Assembly: GCA_022385755.1 (NCBI GenBank)
Contig: MU278351.1
Coordinates: forward strand, 561,594 to 625,593
Source: Trametopsis cervina
Taxonomy: Eukaryota; Basidiomycota; Agaricomycetes; Polyporales; Irpicaceae
DNA length: 64,000 nucleotides
Direction: 5' to 3'
Shown here: positions 1 through 11,860 of the stretch, in pieces
How positions within the stretch are numbered: the stretch's first letter is position 1
Layout of the letters: the number at the start of each line of letters is the position of its first letter
Notes under the pieces: generated by a model
Told to the model about the DNA's origin: nothing
Database searches by the model: none
The model's input: the letters and a program-made list of their open reading frames with translations, nothing else
Program-made: the position numbers and the translations under genes

Positions 1-431
1 GCTTGTTGGCCTTGATGTCCACGATGAACACAAGGGTGTTGTGCTCCTCGATCTTCTTCATCGCTGATTCTGTGTTCAGAGGCCTAACTCGAACTATTAG
101 CTTCAATATAACCTTCAAAAAGATCACACGTACGATACGATCGTTCGGTACTGGTCCATCCGCGGTGCATGGGGGACAGACTTGCGGGGGTACTTGGGCT
201 CACGGGGAAGGCGGAGGGTCTTGGGGCGGTGGAAGGAGACGGAAGTGCGTGTCTTGCGTTGTGACTTAGAGTTGGTGCCCGCAAGCGCAGCCTTTTTCGC
301 GGCCTTGGCCTTGGCATCCTTGCCACCTACAAGCGCAATGCATTCAGATTACTGAGGTTCAAGTGCAACAGTAGCAGTTACGAACCCTTCGGAGCTGCCG
401 TCTTGGCCTTTGTGGTCTTTGTTGAGGCCAT
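1..431 (-). CDS. RPL25: 60S ribosomal protein uL23 (yeast L25, human L23a), 3' end outside window
   Basis: Component of the large ribosomal subunit near the polypeptide exit tunnel. The ATG is at 431-429. Exons are 431-386, 326-134 and 83-1, with introns 385-327 and 133-84 (donor GTACGT), all closing in phase. The visible protein starts with a Lys/Ala-rich tail ([16 protein letters not shown]), then a basic stretch ending [16 protein letters not shown], then [16 protein letters not shown] and [11 protein letters not shown]. That last part is the signature of the uL23 core: human L23a has [27 protein letters not shown] at the same place. About 107 residues are visible, and the C-terminal third of the core lies beyond the left edge. 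Identification is close to certain. Confidence 0.96.
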
Positions 432-1750
432 TTTTGTCTGCAAGTCAAGTGATCAGTACCAGTCAGACGAGGTGGGACGAGCAATTTTGCTGGGTTCAGG
501 GAGGGAAGTGCAGCTGGTGGACGCGTCGACAGAGGCTTGGGCTAGTGTCCGTAGGTATCTTCGCCACCACCCCACTCCTCGATTCCTCGATATAAGTCGT
601 TGCTTCCAGTGCACCAAGGCTTCAGGAGTATGCCAGCCCGATCCAAGTGTCCTCCCGTCATCCACCGTCAATTGGACTAATCCACCACTTTCCGCCAGTC
701 CGACGGCCTTCATGATCTCCATACAGCACTTCCCGACCCATAACTGCGGCATAACGACAGAATCTGGCTCACCTTGAGGAATGCCGGCCTTGAGGAGGAG
801 AATTTGCTGGACGTTGACGACCTCGCTTCCCAAAGTGCTGGTGCTCGAGCGCTTGTCCCAGGGCGGCCATCAGTTTTCTCGCCGAATTTGGCTATTCAGA
901 CGCTGTGGCCGCTGAAGTTCTCTTGGGTGGAGTATCAACACCCATGTCTGATCAGAGTGCCATTGGAATACATGCTATGCTGAGCGGCGGACAGGGCACA
1001 AAAGAATCGTATAAGGCTGGTGGATTTATGTGCTATACGCTACCAGTATTTTAGGAATGGGGCCGTGCATATCATCAGCATACTATAGCATCGCAGCGAG
1101 TGAGGGCTCGTAATCCGTTCAAGTTTGAGACATCTGTTCTCGAGATACAAATGATAAACAATACATATTCGCGATGATCCAAGACTGGAACATCAAGATG
1201 GTATAGCCATGCACGCCCTGCCGCTTCCTAGTCCCATCTCGCTAAATGCTCAAAACTCAGAACCATCTCTGTTACTCGCACTGTTTACATACAACTCTTG
1301 TCGGTTCAGCTGTATATTCGCATAGTACCCCCAATCCAGGAGCCGCGTTCAACTATCAAGGCTGCTTCCGATCCTGCAAGAAAAGTCTTGTGGAGGGAAA
1401 CTGCGACTATTTTTTTTGTTATCAGCCACTTCACTCTTCGTAACGTGGAGCACCATGGACGACATAGAAGTACTACTTAGTAGTGGTATATTATCTGGAT
1501 TTATAGCACTCGGTGTGGCCTGAGGCACAGTACCTTATCGATCAATGATGTGATGGCGGAGCGCAGCAGCAAACGGGGCAAAACACATGCAATATGATGA
1601 CGGGTGACGTCACGCGTCTCGCTCCTCTTCGCTCCAGAACTGGGTCCGTTTCGTGTTTATTCGAGAATATATAGAGCCACCATCTGCATCGTCTAGCCTC
1701 ACTGATTCTCCCTCCTTGCCTTCACCACATTCCAACACAATCTCATCAAC
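432..1750. other. intergenic region between divergent uL23 and vip1-like genes
   Basis: This serves as the divergent promoter region of the uL23 gene (minus) and the Vip1-like gene (plus). A minus-strand open frame at 453-833 lies directly against the uL23 start codon and has no ATG-initiated extension or recognisable family, so I do not call it. No RNA gene or repeat was recognised. Confidence 0.6.
1667..1673 (+). promoter_or_regulatory. TATA-like box upstream of the vip1-like gene
   Basis: ATATATA lies about 78 nt before the ATG at 1751 and is followed by a pyrimidine-rich, CA-rich leader. Both are typical of well-expressed fungal genes. The call rests on sequence and position only. Confidence 0.4.
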
Positions 1751-2670
1751 ATGTCCACATACGACGTTACTGTCTCAAACATTGCCCCGCACACCACTGA
1801 GGTACATCTTGCCGATTTCTTCAGGTAAGCCCATCACGACGAACTTCTACGAGTTGCACGAACGCTAACGTCTGTCCTTTGCAGCTTTTGTGGAAAGATC
1901 TCCACAATCGACTTCGATGGCGCAGCGCACACAGCTACCATCCACTTCGAGAAGCCTTCAGCAGCCAAGACTGCTCTCATGCTAAATGGTGGCACTCTCG
2001 ACGGCGCACACCTATCTGTGACATCCCCCACAGAGCACGAGGACCAAGAGTCCGCCGAAGACCACATCACCCGACCCATCGATCAAACCGACAAGCCTCG
2101 CGCAGGCATCGCCGCCGAGTACCTCGCCAAGGGCTACAAGCTCTCTGACCAGATCCTCCAGCGCGCTATCGAGCTCGACAGCCAGCGTGGGATAAGCAAA
2201 CGCTTCGTCGGATACATCACCAGTCTGGACACAACGCTAGGCCAGAAGGCACTGGGCCCCGAAAAGACGATATCGGGACTGGTCGCGGAGAAAGTGACCC
2301 AGGCACATGCTCAAGCGAAGTCGATCGATGAACAGAGGGGGATCAGCAACAAGGCTGGTGACGTACGTTCTATGATTCCTTTTTGATTTCTGCCCGCTCA
2401 GACTCCCGCATGTTTCTTTAGTATTACAGCCGAGCCCTTTCTTCGCCGTTCGGTCAGACAGTGCTATCGTTCTACACGAGTACCTCTAAGCAGGTGCTCG
2501 ACATCCACGAAGAGGCGCGTCGCATTGCGTCCGAACAGCACACGGATGGCACCCCAGTGTCTACTGGTGTTGGCACTGCCGCACCCCCGGTCGACCCGGC
2601 TGTGCAAACCACGGCGACTGGAGCTGATGAGCTGAAGCCCAAGACAAACGAGGCTCCACTCGTTGTATGA
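1751..2670 (+). CDS. vip1: RRM-domain protein, Vip1-like
   Basis: RNA-binding protein of the fungal Vip1 type (named from Schizosaccharomyces pombe). Exons are 1751-1824, 1885-2362 and 2422-2670, total 801 nt, 266 residues. An RRM spans about residues 4-75: it opens TYDVTVSNIAPHTTEVHLADFF, followed by SFCGKISTIDFDG and an alanine-rich second helix. The middle (AGIAAEYLAKGYKLSDQILQ and following) is helical and charged, resembling the conserved Vip1 C-terminal region with RGISKR and RGISNKAGD motifs, and the tail is Thr/Pro/Ala-rich. The start is the only ATG giving an intact RRM first strand. It is transcribed divergently from uL23 and converges on an F-box gene only about 215 nt away. The precise RNA targets of Vip1 proteins are unknown to me. 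Confidence 0.85.
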
Positions 2671-2885
2671 GGTGTTAGCACAGAAAAAAATGAAGGAAGC
2701 TGTACTAGTACGTTATATGCCCATCTGTAGTCATCACATAATTGTACACTCTGCTCTTGGATGGTTTGTAGATGTTGTATAAAGAAATAGTCTCACATCT
2801 CCCGGAAACCGAATTATCGCTATATTATCCTACTTATTACTGGTGCATCGAGGGCCAACGCATTCACCGACCATCGATCGCAAGA

Positions 2886-4903
2886 TCACCAAAAGAAATG
2901 GCCAGGATATATGTAGTGGTCATCAGGGTCGAACTCATCACTGTACTCGTCCTCATCGTCCTCATCATCATCATAGCCCCCTTCGAATCCCTCTATTTCC
3001 TCGAAATCCACCGAATCTGTGTCACTATAGTCGTCGAGCGGGCTCGCAGTACACTCGACCAGGCGCGGCACCTTCATCCCAGCCTTCTGACGCTTCTTTA
3101 ATACGTCGTGCAGACTATTTATTTGACTTTTGTGGTCAATGACGTCGTTCATTGGGTAGAGCGGTTGCCTCGAGCGGGGGTTCCGTACATAGAGGGCTTG
3201 AAGATTTGGGAAATTGAAGTCCGCGGGTGAAAGCGGTCGTGAATGTCTGGAGGACGATGACGGGATAGCTTCACCATATCCCACTGCCACTTCCGTTCCC
3301 GAGTCTGTGCCTGCAACCTGCACAGGCGTTTTATCAGCACTCCCATCCTGCGGTTCACTTCCTTCCGGTGCTTCGGGTACATCGAGCATCTTTATGATGG
3401 CGTCGGTGCTGAAATTACGCAGACGTAATTCGAGTACTCCTCTGAAGTGCTTGTACACCCGAGCGAAGCTTGGCGGGGCGGGATATTTTCGTCTTGACAT
3501 CAGCCAGAGTGACTGAACATTGTGCAGTGGCATCGTGCTGAGCGCGCCAAGGTCAATCGCATATATAGGGTAGCACACTGCGAAGTCCGGTTCCTCTTCG
3601 CTTGGGAGTTCCGCTTCGGGTGCTAGCCCAGTACCATGAGATGATTTGACCCAGCAGTGAATGGTGACGGGTGAAAGGGCATAGGCCTCAATATGCATCG
3701 TCTGTAAGTGTACGGATGGACCGAGCGCTGCACTGCCGTCCAACCGGGCTTGAAGAGGCCCAATAAGCGTCTCGATATCCGCTGGGGAGCGCGAACTCAT
3801 GGAAGGCAGCAAAAGGCGGGCAGTACTTGGGAAATGGACATGGCGGAGGATACTAGCGATAGCAGCTGCGTTTCCGCTCAGCTCGGCACTTGACAGGCGA
3901 GGTAGAAGAATCCTATGATCTTTAGGCATTTCTGGGCTTTCTGCACTGTCGGCATTTGTGGCCAGCCCACCTGGTAGGAATACATTAAAAAGACGCAGGG
4001 TGACCAAGTCCGAAGTCGCTCTGAGTACGTCCAACACCTGTGTTTCTGATGGAGCTTTGGTAGCTATATAGTTCGACAAATCGATGGTCAGGGAAGTTAA
4101 GTTCTTGTAGTCTATGATTTTCTCCAATGGAAATTCGCATCGTGTGATACTCAGCTCTCTCATGTCCGGACAGTCTAGGCTTCCGAAGGTGAAGTTGCTC
4201 GGCTGGGCAAGGTTAAGAGGGCCGGAGGTGGAAACAGTGAGGTAGCGCAACCTAGGCAGGCATACCTGGGGCAGACCTTTCATAACTTCGAGATAATCCG
4301 TGTGACGGAGCGAAAAGTTGATGGTCCGGATACGATGAGCGTGATGCAAGATATTTCTCAAAACTGGCAACATGTGCGGTGAAAGCGGAGAATAGCCCGA
4401 AGGAATAGCTTCTGTGACGACGTCCAGCAGCGCATTTTTTGACCTCGTCAAGCACGTATCTATCACCTTGCGATTCCCTGCCACCTCAATGAGGGACCAC
4501 AAGTCTGGTGTTGCCATTGCGACTTCATGCCACCGTCTGCACACGCATAGAATCGTCACCCAGGTATAGCATGCTGTGCTTGAAGAGTATATGCTCGTGT
4601 AGCGCGGTTTACTAGTAGGGACGAAAGCGACCCAACGGAATATTTCGCTTATGATCTCGGCGGGGAGTTTACCAATGGGCGTCGTGCCGTTCAACTGGTA
4701 GCGAATGGAAATGAGAGCCTTTTGATGATCTTGTTCTTGCTGGAGAAGAGCCTGTCGTTCAGCGGTAATGTGCATGGATGCAGAAGAGTCTTCTACGCGG
4801 TCAAGATTCCGCAAGTATGAGGCATGGGCCCTGTGTGAATGCGCACTATGTGAATTTCGGTCTCACGAGAGAGGAGAGACACATACCCTGCTTCTGGTAT
4901 CAT
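2886..4903 (-). CDS. F-box protein with LRR-like body and acidic tail
   Basis: Predicted substrate adaptor of an SCF ubiquitin ligase. I propose two exons, 4903-4887 and 4830-2886, with an intron at 4886-4831 (donor GTATGT, 56 nt) that restores phase, giving 653 residues. An internal ATG at 4775 would give 629 residues. After a Gln-rich helical N-terminus comes the F-box (GKLPAEIISEIFRWV, residues 59-73), then CRRWHEVAMATPDLWS, the usual second half in Agaricomycete F-box proteins. The body has irregular leucine-rich segments (LTSLTIDLSN, LVTLRLFNV). The last 40 or so residues are strongly acidic (Asp/Glu runs) and end in aromatics (HFFW). The family is greatly expanded in mushrooms, so the substrate cannot be guessed. 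The start-exon choice is inference. Confidence 0.85.
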
Positions 4904-6082
4904 TACGGGCCTATCGCACTTCTGTCCGTGCTGTTATACGGACCCGAGCTGTGCAAGAAATGGCCTTCGTTGGCTGGGCCTGCGTAGCGAATTTGTGCGA
5001 GATAGCTCGTACCTTGGGAGAGCTAATGCACTGGGCACTGCGACCAATAAGTGACCGTCACGATTCAGTGTGAAGAGTGCGCGCCCCTGTGCCACTCGTC
5101 CCGCTCGCCGCTGGTCGTCACGTGGTTACCGAGGCCATCCTCATCTCAACATTGGCTGACGACCGCCAGTATGCTCCTCCCAAACGTTAGTTTCCTTTCT
5201 GTCCGTCTGCAAGCAGCTATTGCATGCGATTCTCATACCGCTACTTGACCATGCGCAATCTGAGCAGTTCAAAGTGAAAAATTAACGCCGTCTTCTTGTT
5301 CTCGGAGTTATGATCACACTTCTGCTCTGTCCTTGAGACATCGTTGCTCGCCATAACAACTCCATGAACAGAATTTATTCCTCAACTCGTTAGGTGCTTT
5401 TGCCTTCAGGGAACGCTACGAAACTCACCAGTGATCCACTCCAGTGTCCTGTTGTGGCGCAGCTCCGGTCCCTAATGCCGTTTGTGCGTGAATTGCGGCA
5501 GTTGTACTGCATCAGCCACAGAGTAGGGTGTATATGGTAGGCTCATAGACCTGCGTACAGCGAACTTCCGAACTATCCGGAGCTGTCGAGAGCCAGCAGG
5601 TGTGTTGTTTAACGATAATCACAGGAGATATTCTGATTGCAGTCTGTAGTATCAATCTGGACCTATGCCTCAGCGGCACCCTCCTGCAGTAATACGCATT
5701 GGCCATCTGTCACGTTCTACAATTATGGATGACTTGCATATTGTTTGATAAACATAGCATCAAACCCGCCGTTTTCCTGTTCAGGAACTACGCGGGGTCC
5801 AGGAACGGTACAGTACTGGCAGATTATGATCTACAGTTGAACTCACGGCCGCATCAAGCTTCGTCATACTGGCAGACCGGGATGAACCTGTTGGACGCCA
5901 AGCCGCATCGCCGCCCAGGGATGCTGGGGCCTGAGTGTGCAGCAGGATTATATACTGTACGTCGCGCACGCTCGCAGGAAGCGTACAGACGAGGATTATA
6001 CCCTTCTTCTCCATCTCTCTGGCCCGTTCACCGCTGTTGGGAGCTTCAAGTGTGCCTCCACCTCACAGTCGCAAGCTATAAT
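4904..6082. other. intergenic, no gene recognised
   Basis: Region between divergent F-box (minus) and DUF6534 (plus) genes. Short open frames here have no family resemblance and no coherent splice structure. No repeat or RNA gene was seen. Confidence 0.55.
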
Positions 6083-8203
6083 ATGGACAAGGAAGGCAGT
6101 CCCAGTGAAGTCCGCGCCTCTATGGGTGCCTTGTTGATTGGAGGGCTTGTTAGCGTCTTGTATGTAGCGATATTAAACTACACTGTATCATACACCTAAT
6201 GAAGTCATGTACAGCTTGACAGGCATAGGTCTAGCGCAAGCATACTTTTACTGGAGAGTGTATCCTAAGGACAGATGGCACATAAAACTCATAGTACGTA
6301 TCGTTCTCCTAACTTCAGCGTAGTCATTTATGTCTCATGGCTACTCTCTTAGGTGGCTTTGATATGGTATGTGCGCGGTAATTGTATGGATCGAGGAAAC
6401 TGACAAGGGCATAGGTTCATGGATTCCATTCACACCATTTTTGTGTGTGTTGCCGACTGGTCTTACTTGGTCGCAGGGTTCGGTGACAGAAATTTTGATC
6501 ATATAACTTGGTGAGCTTGCCCTGTTTTCTACCACGCGGATGACTGACAATGGTGCAGGAGTATCGGGGCCACGATCACTCTGACGGTTCGAGTCTGATT
6601 CAGTGGTTTGGATGATGGTCAAATACTGACGTCAAGTCCCTTCAGGCCCTTGTTACATTTCTTTCACATTGGTGCGTGATGTTATTATACGTCAGAACCG
6701 GCCCTGAATGGGAGGACATGCAGCTTTTTTACCCATCGCATATACGTCGGTACGTCTAGACGGGAACAAGCATGAATAGCTTCTAACTATAAGTACGCAG
6801 TCAGCAAAGGAAGGAAGGTGCTTCCAATCATTCTAGTGAGTAGCAACATTGTGTTCACGCATTGAGGGCCAACATTGATAGAACCCTTCCCCTAGGGATT
6901 GCTTTCATGCTTCCGTCTAGGTGAGTGTGTTCTTTGGATGATGCATGATGACGTAGCTGAAGTATAACCCAAAGCGGCTGCATTGGGTGAGTACAGTTAA
7001 CATTCGGGTTGTGAGCATATCTCAATATAATGCAACTAGTATCGACAGTTCAGATGTGCAGCATTCATTCGATATCTTGTGTGAGCATGAACTAACGACT
7101 CGTTACGTAGGATCACCATCGCAAGTTACCGTGGCTTCGTGATATACTACAGCGTACGCATCAGCCCTCGATCAGCTACTCAATATGCTAATTCAAACAT
7201 CTAGTGGGTCTTCACGATGGGATTGGTTGCCGCCGCAGGCCTTGACGTCTTGATCACGGTTGCGCTCTGCTACTATCTCAGACAAAGCAAGTCAGGATTT
7301 GCCAGGTATATCACTCATTTTTGCGGCGCTTGCTGGCCCACTCACCGTACATCATCAGCATGAACGAAATCATCGACATTCTCATCCGATACACAGTCGA
7401 AACGGGACTTATCACATGGTAAGACTTCACTTCGAGTATCTCATATGACGTCGCACTGACGAGGACAAATCAGTGTGGCTGCAATTGTGTCTTTGATATG
7501 CGTCAGTTCTCATCATTTATCTATTGCAAGACGTTTCCTGACGCCTTCTAGTGGCTTGCCATGCCATACAACTTGATCTTCTTGACGATGCATTTCACAA
7601 TCTGCAAATGTACGACAAGTTCTTTCATAAGTCTGGTTTTCAAACTGACCACTTGCCTGAAGTTTACGCCAACTGCTTTTTGGCAACGTAGGTCGTTTGA
7701 TGAAACGAGCGTTTCTGTCCTTGACGCTACGATCTGTAGACTGAACTCCCGTGCGACTCTACGTGCAAGATCGCAATCAACATCCAGCACAGAAAAAGAC
7801 GTATCTATACCCGGCATTATAATGTCAGGAGGGTCTCGTAGACCCCATTCTGCAGCCATGGTTCATGTGAATGTAATAAACCTGCTTGGGTCGAATATGT
7901 CGCAATAATCGCTAACACGGATTATATAGCGTCCACCGAGACCATCAATAGAATTCACGCACCCAAAAGCAGTACGCCTTCTATACTCTCTAGAAAATAA
8001 AGTGGTCCATATATTGACTGTGACTTCGACAGCTCCATATACAGGTCCAGAAGTCCATTTCCCGAGAAGTAGACGGAGAGATCACAGAAGTTCGCCTCAA
8101 TTCATACAGCGAGCTCTCGCCGTTGGAGTCCGCATCCTCAACACGGAGAAACAGCGACGCAGAAGCTCCGGTACACATCGAAAACGTCATTGAGATAGTA
8201 TGA
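6083..8203 (+). CDS. DUF6534-type multi-pass membrane protein, about 20 exons
   Basis: Member of a large Agaricomycete family of seven-helix membrane proteins of unknown function. Exons: 6083-6159, 6215-6293, 6353-6366, 6415-6510, 6559-6586, 6646-6671, 6724-6749, 6801-6835, 6896-6920, 6975-6986, 7040-7078 or 7079, 7111-7153, 7205-7305, 7359-7418, 7474-7501, 7552-7609, 7663-7687, 7740-7872, 7930-7971, 8033-8203. The product is about 373 residues. Family hallmarks are an N-terminal helix (MGALLIGGLVSV), YPKDRWHIKLI, FMDSIHTIFVCVADWSYLVAGFGD, THRIYV, ALCYYLRQSKSGF, MNEIIDILIRYTVETGLIT, PYNLIFLTMHFTICK and LNSRATLRARSQ. The C-terminus is polar (EVDGEITEVRLNSYSEL...IEIV). All junctions close in phase except the one between 7079 and 7111 (see findings), so this copy may be damaged or contain a base error. 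The last two introns are chosen because they give a sensible polar tail. Confidence 0.8.
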
Positions 8204-8350
8204 CGAAGAGAGACTCTGGATTTGGGGTTTTCCTAGGGATATTATGGGAGTAGATGGTTTTAATATGGGCACACATGAACTGTATTTTTATGGTCTCTAA
8301 ATATAACATGTCTTTGATCATTTCGATCACTTCCAGGTCGTCGCAATGTT

Positions 8351-9589
8351 TTAATTGGTTGTCTCAATGGTTTTCACTACAGAATCTTCCAACCAGTAAT
8401 TCTTGGCAATGCCTCTGACGTCGAGCCACGTCTGCTGACACGCATCAACAACTTCCTGAGGTAATGGGCCCTTAGAGCTAGTGGGGAAGCCGCATCAACA
8501 GGGCTGTAGCACGCCTGAAACAAGAAACTCACCTGTCCACCACTGCGGCCTCGAACTGCTCTACAGTGCTTGCCCCTATGATGACACCGGCATCACTGGG
8601 GATCATACGACTGTGCCACTGCAGCCATCGATAGGCGACCTCGGTAAGAGTAAGGTCATGCTTCCTAGCAACGTCTTGCAGCCTCTTGACAGTTTCAGCC
8701 ATTGGTGGATAACGTGTGGTAAAGAACGAGGCTAAGGACAACTCGGGGTTGAAGTGACTGTATTTGTGTTCCGTAGCGGCGACACTTCCTTGCATAGGGT
8801 CGAGGTGTTTACCGGTCAGGTATCCACCCGCGAGAGTTGAATACGCGGCAAATCTGATACCGAATTTGCGCAAGCAAGGGAAGAGCTCGCCTTCGGACGT
8901 ACGGTCCAGTAGATTATAGATGCCTTGATACACCGTCGGCTTCTTGAAGCCGCGTCTCTCACAGATACCTACGATCTCAGCTACCTCCCACGATGCATAG
9001 TTGCTCAAACCCAGCTCTTCGCTGTACAATGAGGGTGAGTGTACGGCGTGAGGAATAGAAATAAGTCGTGCGAACAAACAACCATCATTATACAGCTCGT
9101 TTGTAGCTTCAAGCGTTTCTTCAAACGGGGTGTGCCTATCAGGGGCATGCAGATAGAAGACACGAATCTTGTGAGGACCAAGTGCATCAATCGACACCTT
9201 CATCGCCTCTTTGAGGCGAAGGAGCCCATGATCACCGGGTTGCACTGGGAATATCTTTGTGTCAACGCGTGCCCGTCCTCTGAGATCGAGAGAGCCGATA
9301 ACCTGCATCGTTTTAGGGTGAGAGAATATCAGAAAAATACATGATCTAGACATTACTTTCTCTGAGGTGCCTTCGGCGTATATGCGACCAGTATCCACGA
9401 CGTAATGATCATACTTCAAGAGGGCGTCAACGAGTTTCTGCGCCGTATTCGTGTCTTGGATGCGACTTGTCGTGCCAGGATGACCCCACATGCCAGCACC
9501 CTGAGAGGTCAAGATATCATTAGACGAGGTGAACATGCAAAACCTTGACGACTGACTAGGATGAGGGGAATGCGCGATGCTTGTGCCAT
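8351..9589 (-). CDS. aldo-keto reductase, AKR7 (aflatoxin aldehyde reductase)-like
   Basis: Cytosolic NADPH-dependent reductase of aldehydes and ketones. Exons are 9589-9557, 9500-9357, 9302-9076, 9021-8533 and 8477-8351, total 1,020 nt, 339 residues, all in phase. It opens MAQASRIPLIL then GAGMWGHPGT, the first strand of the TIM barrel. Predicted catalytic residues are Asp47, Tyr52, Lys75 and His111, read from DTGRIYAEGTSE, RVDTKIF and YLHAPDR. ELGLSNYASWEVAEIV, YQGIYNLLDRTSEGELFP, AYSTLAGGYLTGK and GVIIGASTVEQ are characteristic of AKR7-type enzymes, the last being the cofactor phosphate-binding region. The C-terminus is SSKGPLPQEVVDAC. It ends 148 nt from the convergent DUF6534 gene. The physiological substrate is unknown. 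Confidence 0.93.
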
Positions 9590-10363
9590 GAGTGAAAGAG
9601 AAGAGGAGCTTGTTGCTAAATGTTGCGTGCTGCAATACAGCGTAGACGTGAGTGCCCTTTTAACCATGTTCCAAGCGCTATGGGTACGACGTCGATAAAC
9701 TTGTCAATCAGCGTCGGGCGGACGTATCCCGCCCGAAATTCTCACTCTTACAAGAGTATGCCCGCATTTGGGGGATTTGACTCACTGAGAGAAAGGCCAG
9801 CGTTCGGGACCGAGTGTGCGCTCTTATAAACCGCTTATGAGTCGTCTAAGGCGCGGTTGTCAATGCCTAGGCGATTGGTCGTCCGACAAGTCGTGGGTGT
9901 GGAATGCTGTAAGAGTGGACGGTGCTGGCTGAACGCAACTTAGTAGAACACTAATTAGCCGCTCTCGAAGGAGAGAACCAGGGTTTGATTAACACACGGG
10001 ATTCCCAGTGAAGCTACATTAAATTCGCCGACTGATGTCACTGAGCAGTAGAACAGGAGTAAGTACGTTGTTTGTAACTGTTAGGATCGAAAGGCTCTAA
10101 CTTTCCATTTAAAGATAGCTCGTGCAAGAAGTGGTCACGAGAACAGGTCACGCACCCCTCTGATGAGGTCACACACGGATGACTGTACCGCGGGAATAAA
10201 CGCAACATACTCCTGTTCGGCACGTCTTCCCATACTCACACGACGCACCAGGTCTACTGTCGACGACGATGATGATGAGTGAGGTAAGGAGAATTTCCCC
10301 GCTATTCCGAATCAATTCTGGGGCGATCCGCCTGATCAGCTTCGTCAGGATAACGAATCGGAT
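9590..10363. other. intergenic, divergent promoter region
   Basis: Separates the aldo-keto reductase (minus) from an F-box gene (plus). No coding segment, RNA gene or repeat was recognised. Confidence 0.6.
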
Positions 10364-11860
10364 ATGACATACTACGAAATGGCGCCGTGTGCCGTCAAGC
10401 TGCCTCCGGAGTTGCTGGAACGCATCTTCCAACTGCATGCAGCCGCTTGCAGAGAGCCATGGATATCCGACACGGACGTTGCGTCTGCCTGCTGGTGGCC
10501 CGAAAGCCCATATGCTTGGATCTTCGTGACCCATGTCTGTCGATACTGGAGGGATGTAGCGCTCGACTCAGCGCTACTCTGGAGCTACATCATGCTCACT
10601 AGGAACTTGGAATGCGTCGAAGCGTTTCTAACGCGTTCTCAGAAAGCACCACTCACCGTCACCCAACCTCGCGGGCGAGGTTGCTTCGGAGAGCGAGGCA
10701 TGCCAGTGGCCTCAATGCGGCTCGTCCTTGCGGAGATGGGTCGTATTCGGGCGCTGGAGCTCTACATGAAGTGGTGGATATTTGACGATGTCGCCGGAAT
10801 GCTGTCTAAACCTTCCGCAAATCTCAAGTCTCTGAAGTTGTCTACGCCCCATGGAATCTGCGATAGCGGTTTTGTTCAGCCTGTTGTTTACTTGAACCAT
10901 GGGAGCGATGGCCCTTCACTGGAGAATCTTACCCTCTGTGCGTATGGCTTTCCATGGTGGAACCCTGCCCCTTACAAGGGCTTGCTGTCCCTACGGATTG
11001 TGAGAGGCATTCCGGAGAAGCCGTCGGTGGGCCAAGTCATACGTGCATTGCAAATTATGCCTCATCTGCGTCACCTCTGTCTCTGCGACGTCTTCACTCC
11101 AAGTCCTAAACACCTCACTTCCTTACCCGTCATCGAAGAAGTCGCTATCCTTCAGCAACTGGAAACTCTCGAGCTCTCGGGGGATATCGTCGCATGCAGT
11201 GCTCTTCTGTCCAGTTTGATCATCCCGGCGACTGCACATATCTCGCTCGACTATCGAAGAAGTCGTAGCGCGGACCTGCCGCTTGCCATGCTTCCCGTGT
11301 ATAGCAAGTTCACAGGCATCCCTTCTGTTGGCTGTGAAGATATGTTGCAATCTGTGCCAGGATCACCGGTGCATGTCGAGATCGAAAGAGACCCTTCCTC
11401 CTATATTGTCACTTTTCATTCCCCCTACGAACATGATCATTCGGAGAAGGCTTTGACCGTTTCAATTGGAGTTTCCGCAGAGATCACCAACCTGCAAACC
11501 ATCTGCCGCGATATACCACTGGATTCGCTAAAGGTGCTAAGCATGTCAAGCATTCTCGATTGGAAAGAAATAGCCTCCTACCTTGGCACCGTTGAGGAGC
11601 TGCGTGTACAGAAGTGGCCTATGAGGGCGATCGCAGACCTAATTCTCTATGGCTGTGATGGTTTCCATGCGGACGAGATTGGGGCTGGCTGTGCGGTTGC
11701 ATTTCCTGCGCTTCGTTCTTTGAAGGTGAAAGCCGCAACGATAGTCACAGAGACCATGTCCGACCCTTTGGATGGGAAGAACGAATTATTGGATGCGGTT
11801 ACATCGCGAAATTGGTGTTCGTCATCGACAAAGCTAGAGGAGGTCAGTTTCGAGCTATGA
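10364..11860 (+). CDS. F-box / LRR-like protein, single exon
   Basis: Predicted SCF adaptor. One uninterrupted 498-residue frame with its own ATG at 10364. The F-box starts at about residue 12 (VKLPPELLERIFQLHAAA) and runs to HVCRYWRDVALDSALLWSYI, followed by the conserved ECVEAFLTRSQKAPLTV that marks this Agaricomycete subfamily. The rest consists of irregular leucine-rich segments (NLKSLKLSTP, LENLTLCAYGF, LRHLCLCDVF, LETLELSGD, LKVLSMSS). It lacks the acidic tail of the F-box protein at 2886-4903. It converges with the methyltransferase downstream (261 nt apart). Function beyond substrate recognition is not predictable. Confidence 0.88.
   Translation: MTYYEMAPCAVKLPPELLERIFQLHAAACREPWISDTDVASACWWPESPYAWIFVTHVCRYWRDVALDSALLWSYIMLTRNLECVEAFLTRSQKAPLTVTQPRGRGCFGERGMPVASMRLVLAEMGRIRALELYMKWWIFDDVAGMLSKPSANLKSLKLSTPHGICDSGFVQPVVYLNHGSDGPSLENLTLCAYGFPWWNPAPYKGLLSLRIVRGIPEKPSVGQVIRALQIMPHLRHLCLCDVFTPSPKHLTSLPVIEEVAILQQLETLELSGDIVACSALLSSLIIPATAHISLDYRRSRSADLPLAMLPVYSKFTGIPSVGCEDMLQSVPGSPVHVEIERDPSSYIVTFHSPYEHDHSEKALTVSIGVSAEITNLQTICRDIPLDSLKVLSMSSILDWKEIASYLGTVEELRVQKWPMRAIADLILYGCDGFHADEIGAGCAVAFPALRSLKVKAATIVTETMSDPLDGKNELLDAVTSRNWCSSSTKLEEVSFEL

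Noticed and set aside
453..833. 126-codon minus-strand open frame upstream of the uL23 gene
   Set aside because: It ends 22 nt from the uL23 start codon, leaving no room for its own 3' end or the uL23 promoter. It has no ATG-started upstream extension and no family resemblance.
2772..3142. Histidine- and isoleucine-rich plus-strand frames
   Set aside because: They are antisense to the acidic tail of the F-box gene; Asp/Glu codons read backwards give Ile/Val/His runs.
5699..6199. 166-codon plus-strand frame overlapping the first exon of the DUF6534 gene
   Set aside because: It shares the reading frame of exon 1 only at its end. The upstream part has no membrane-helix pattern or similarity, and the ATG at 6083 fits the family start.
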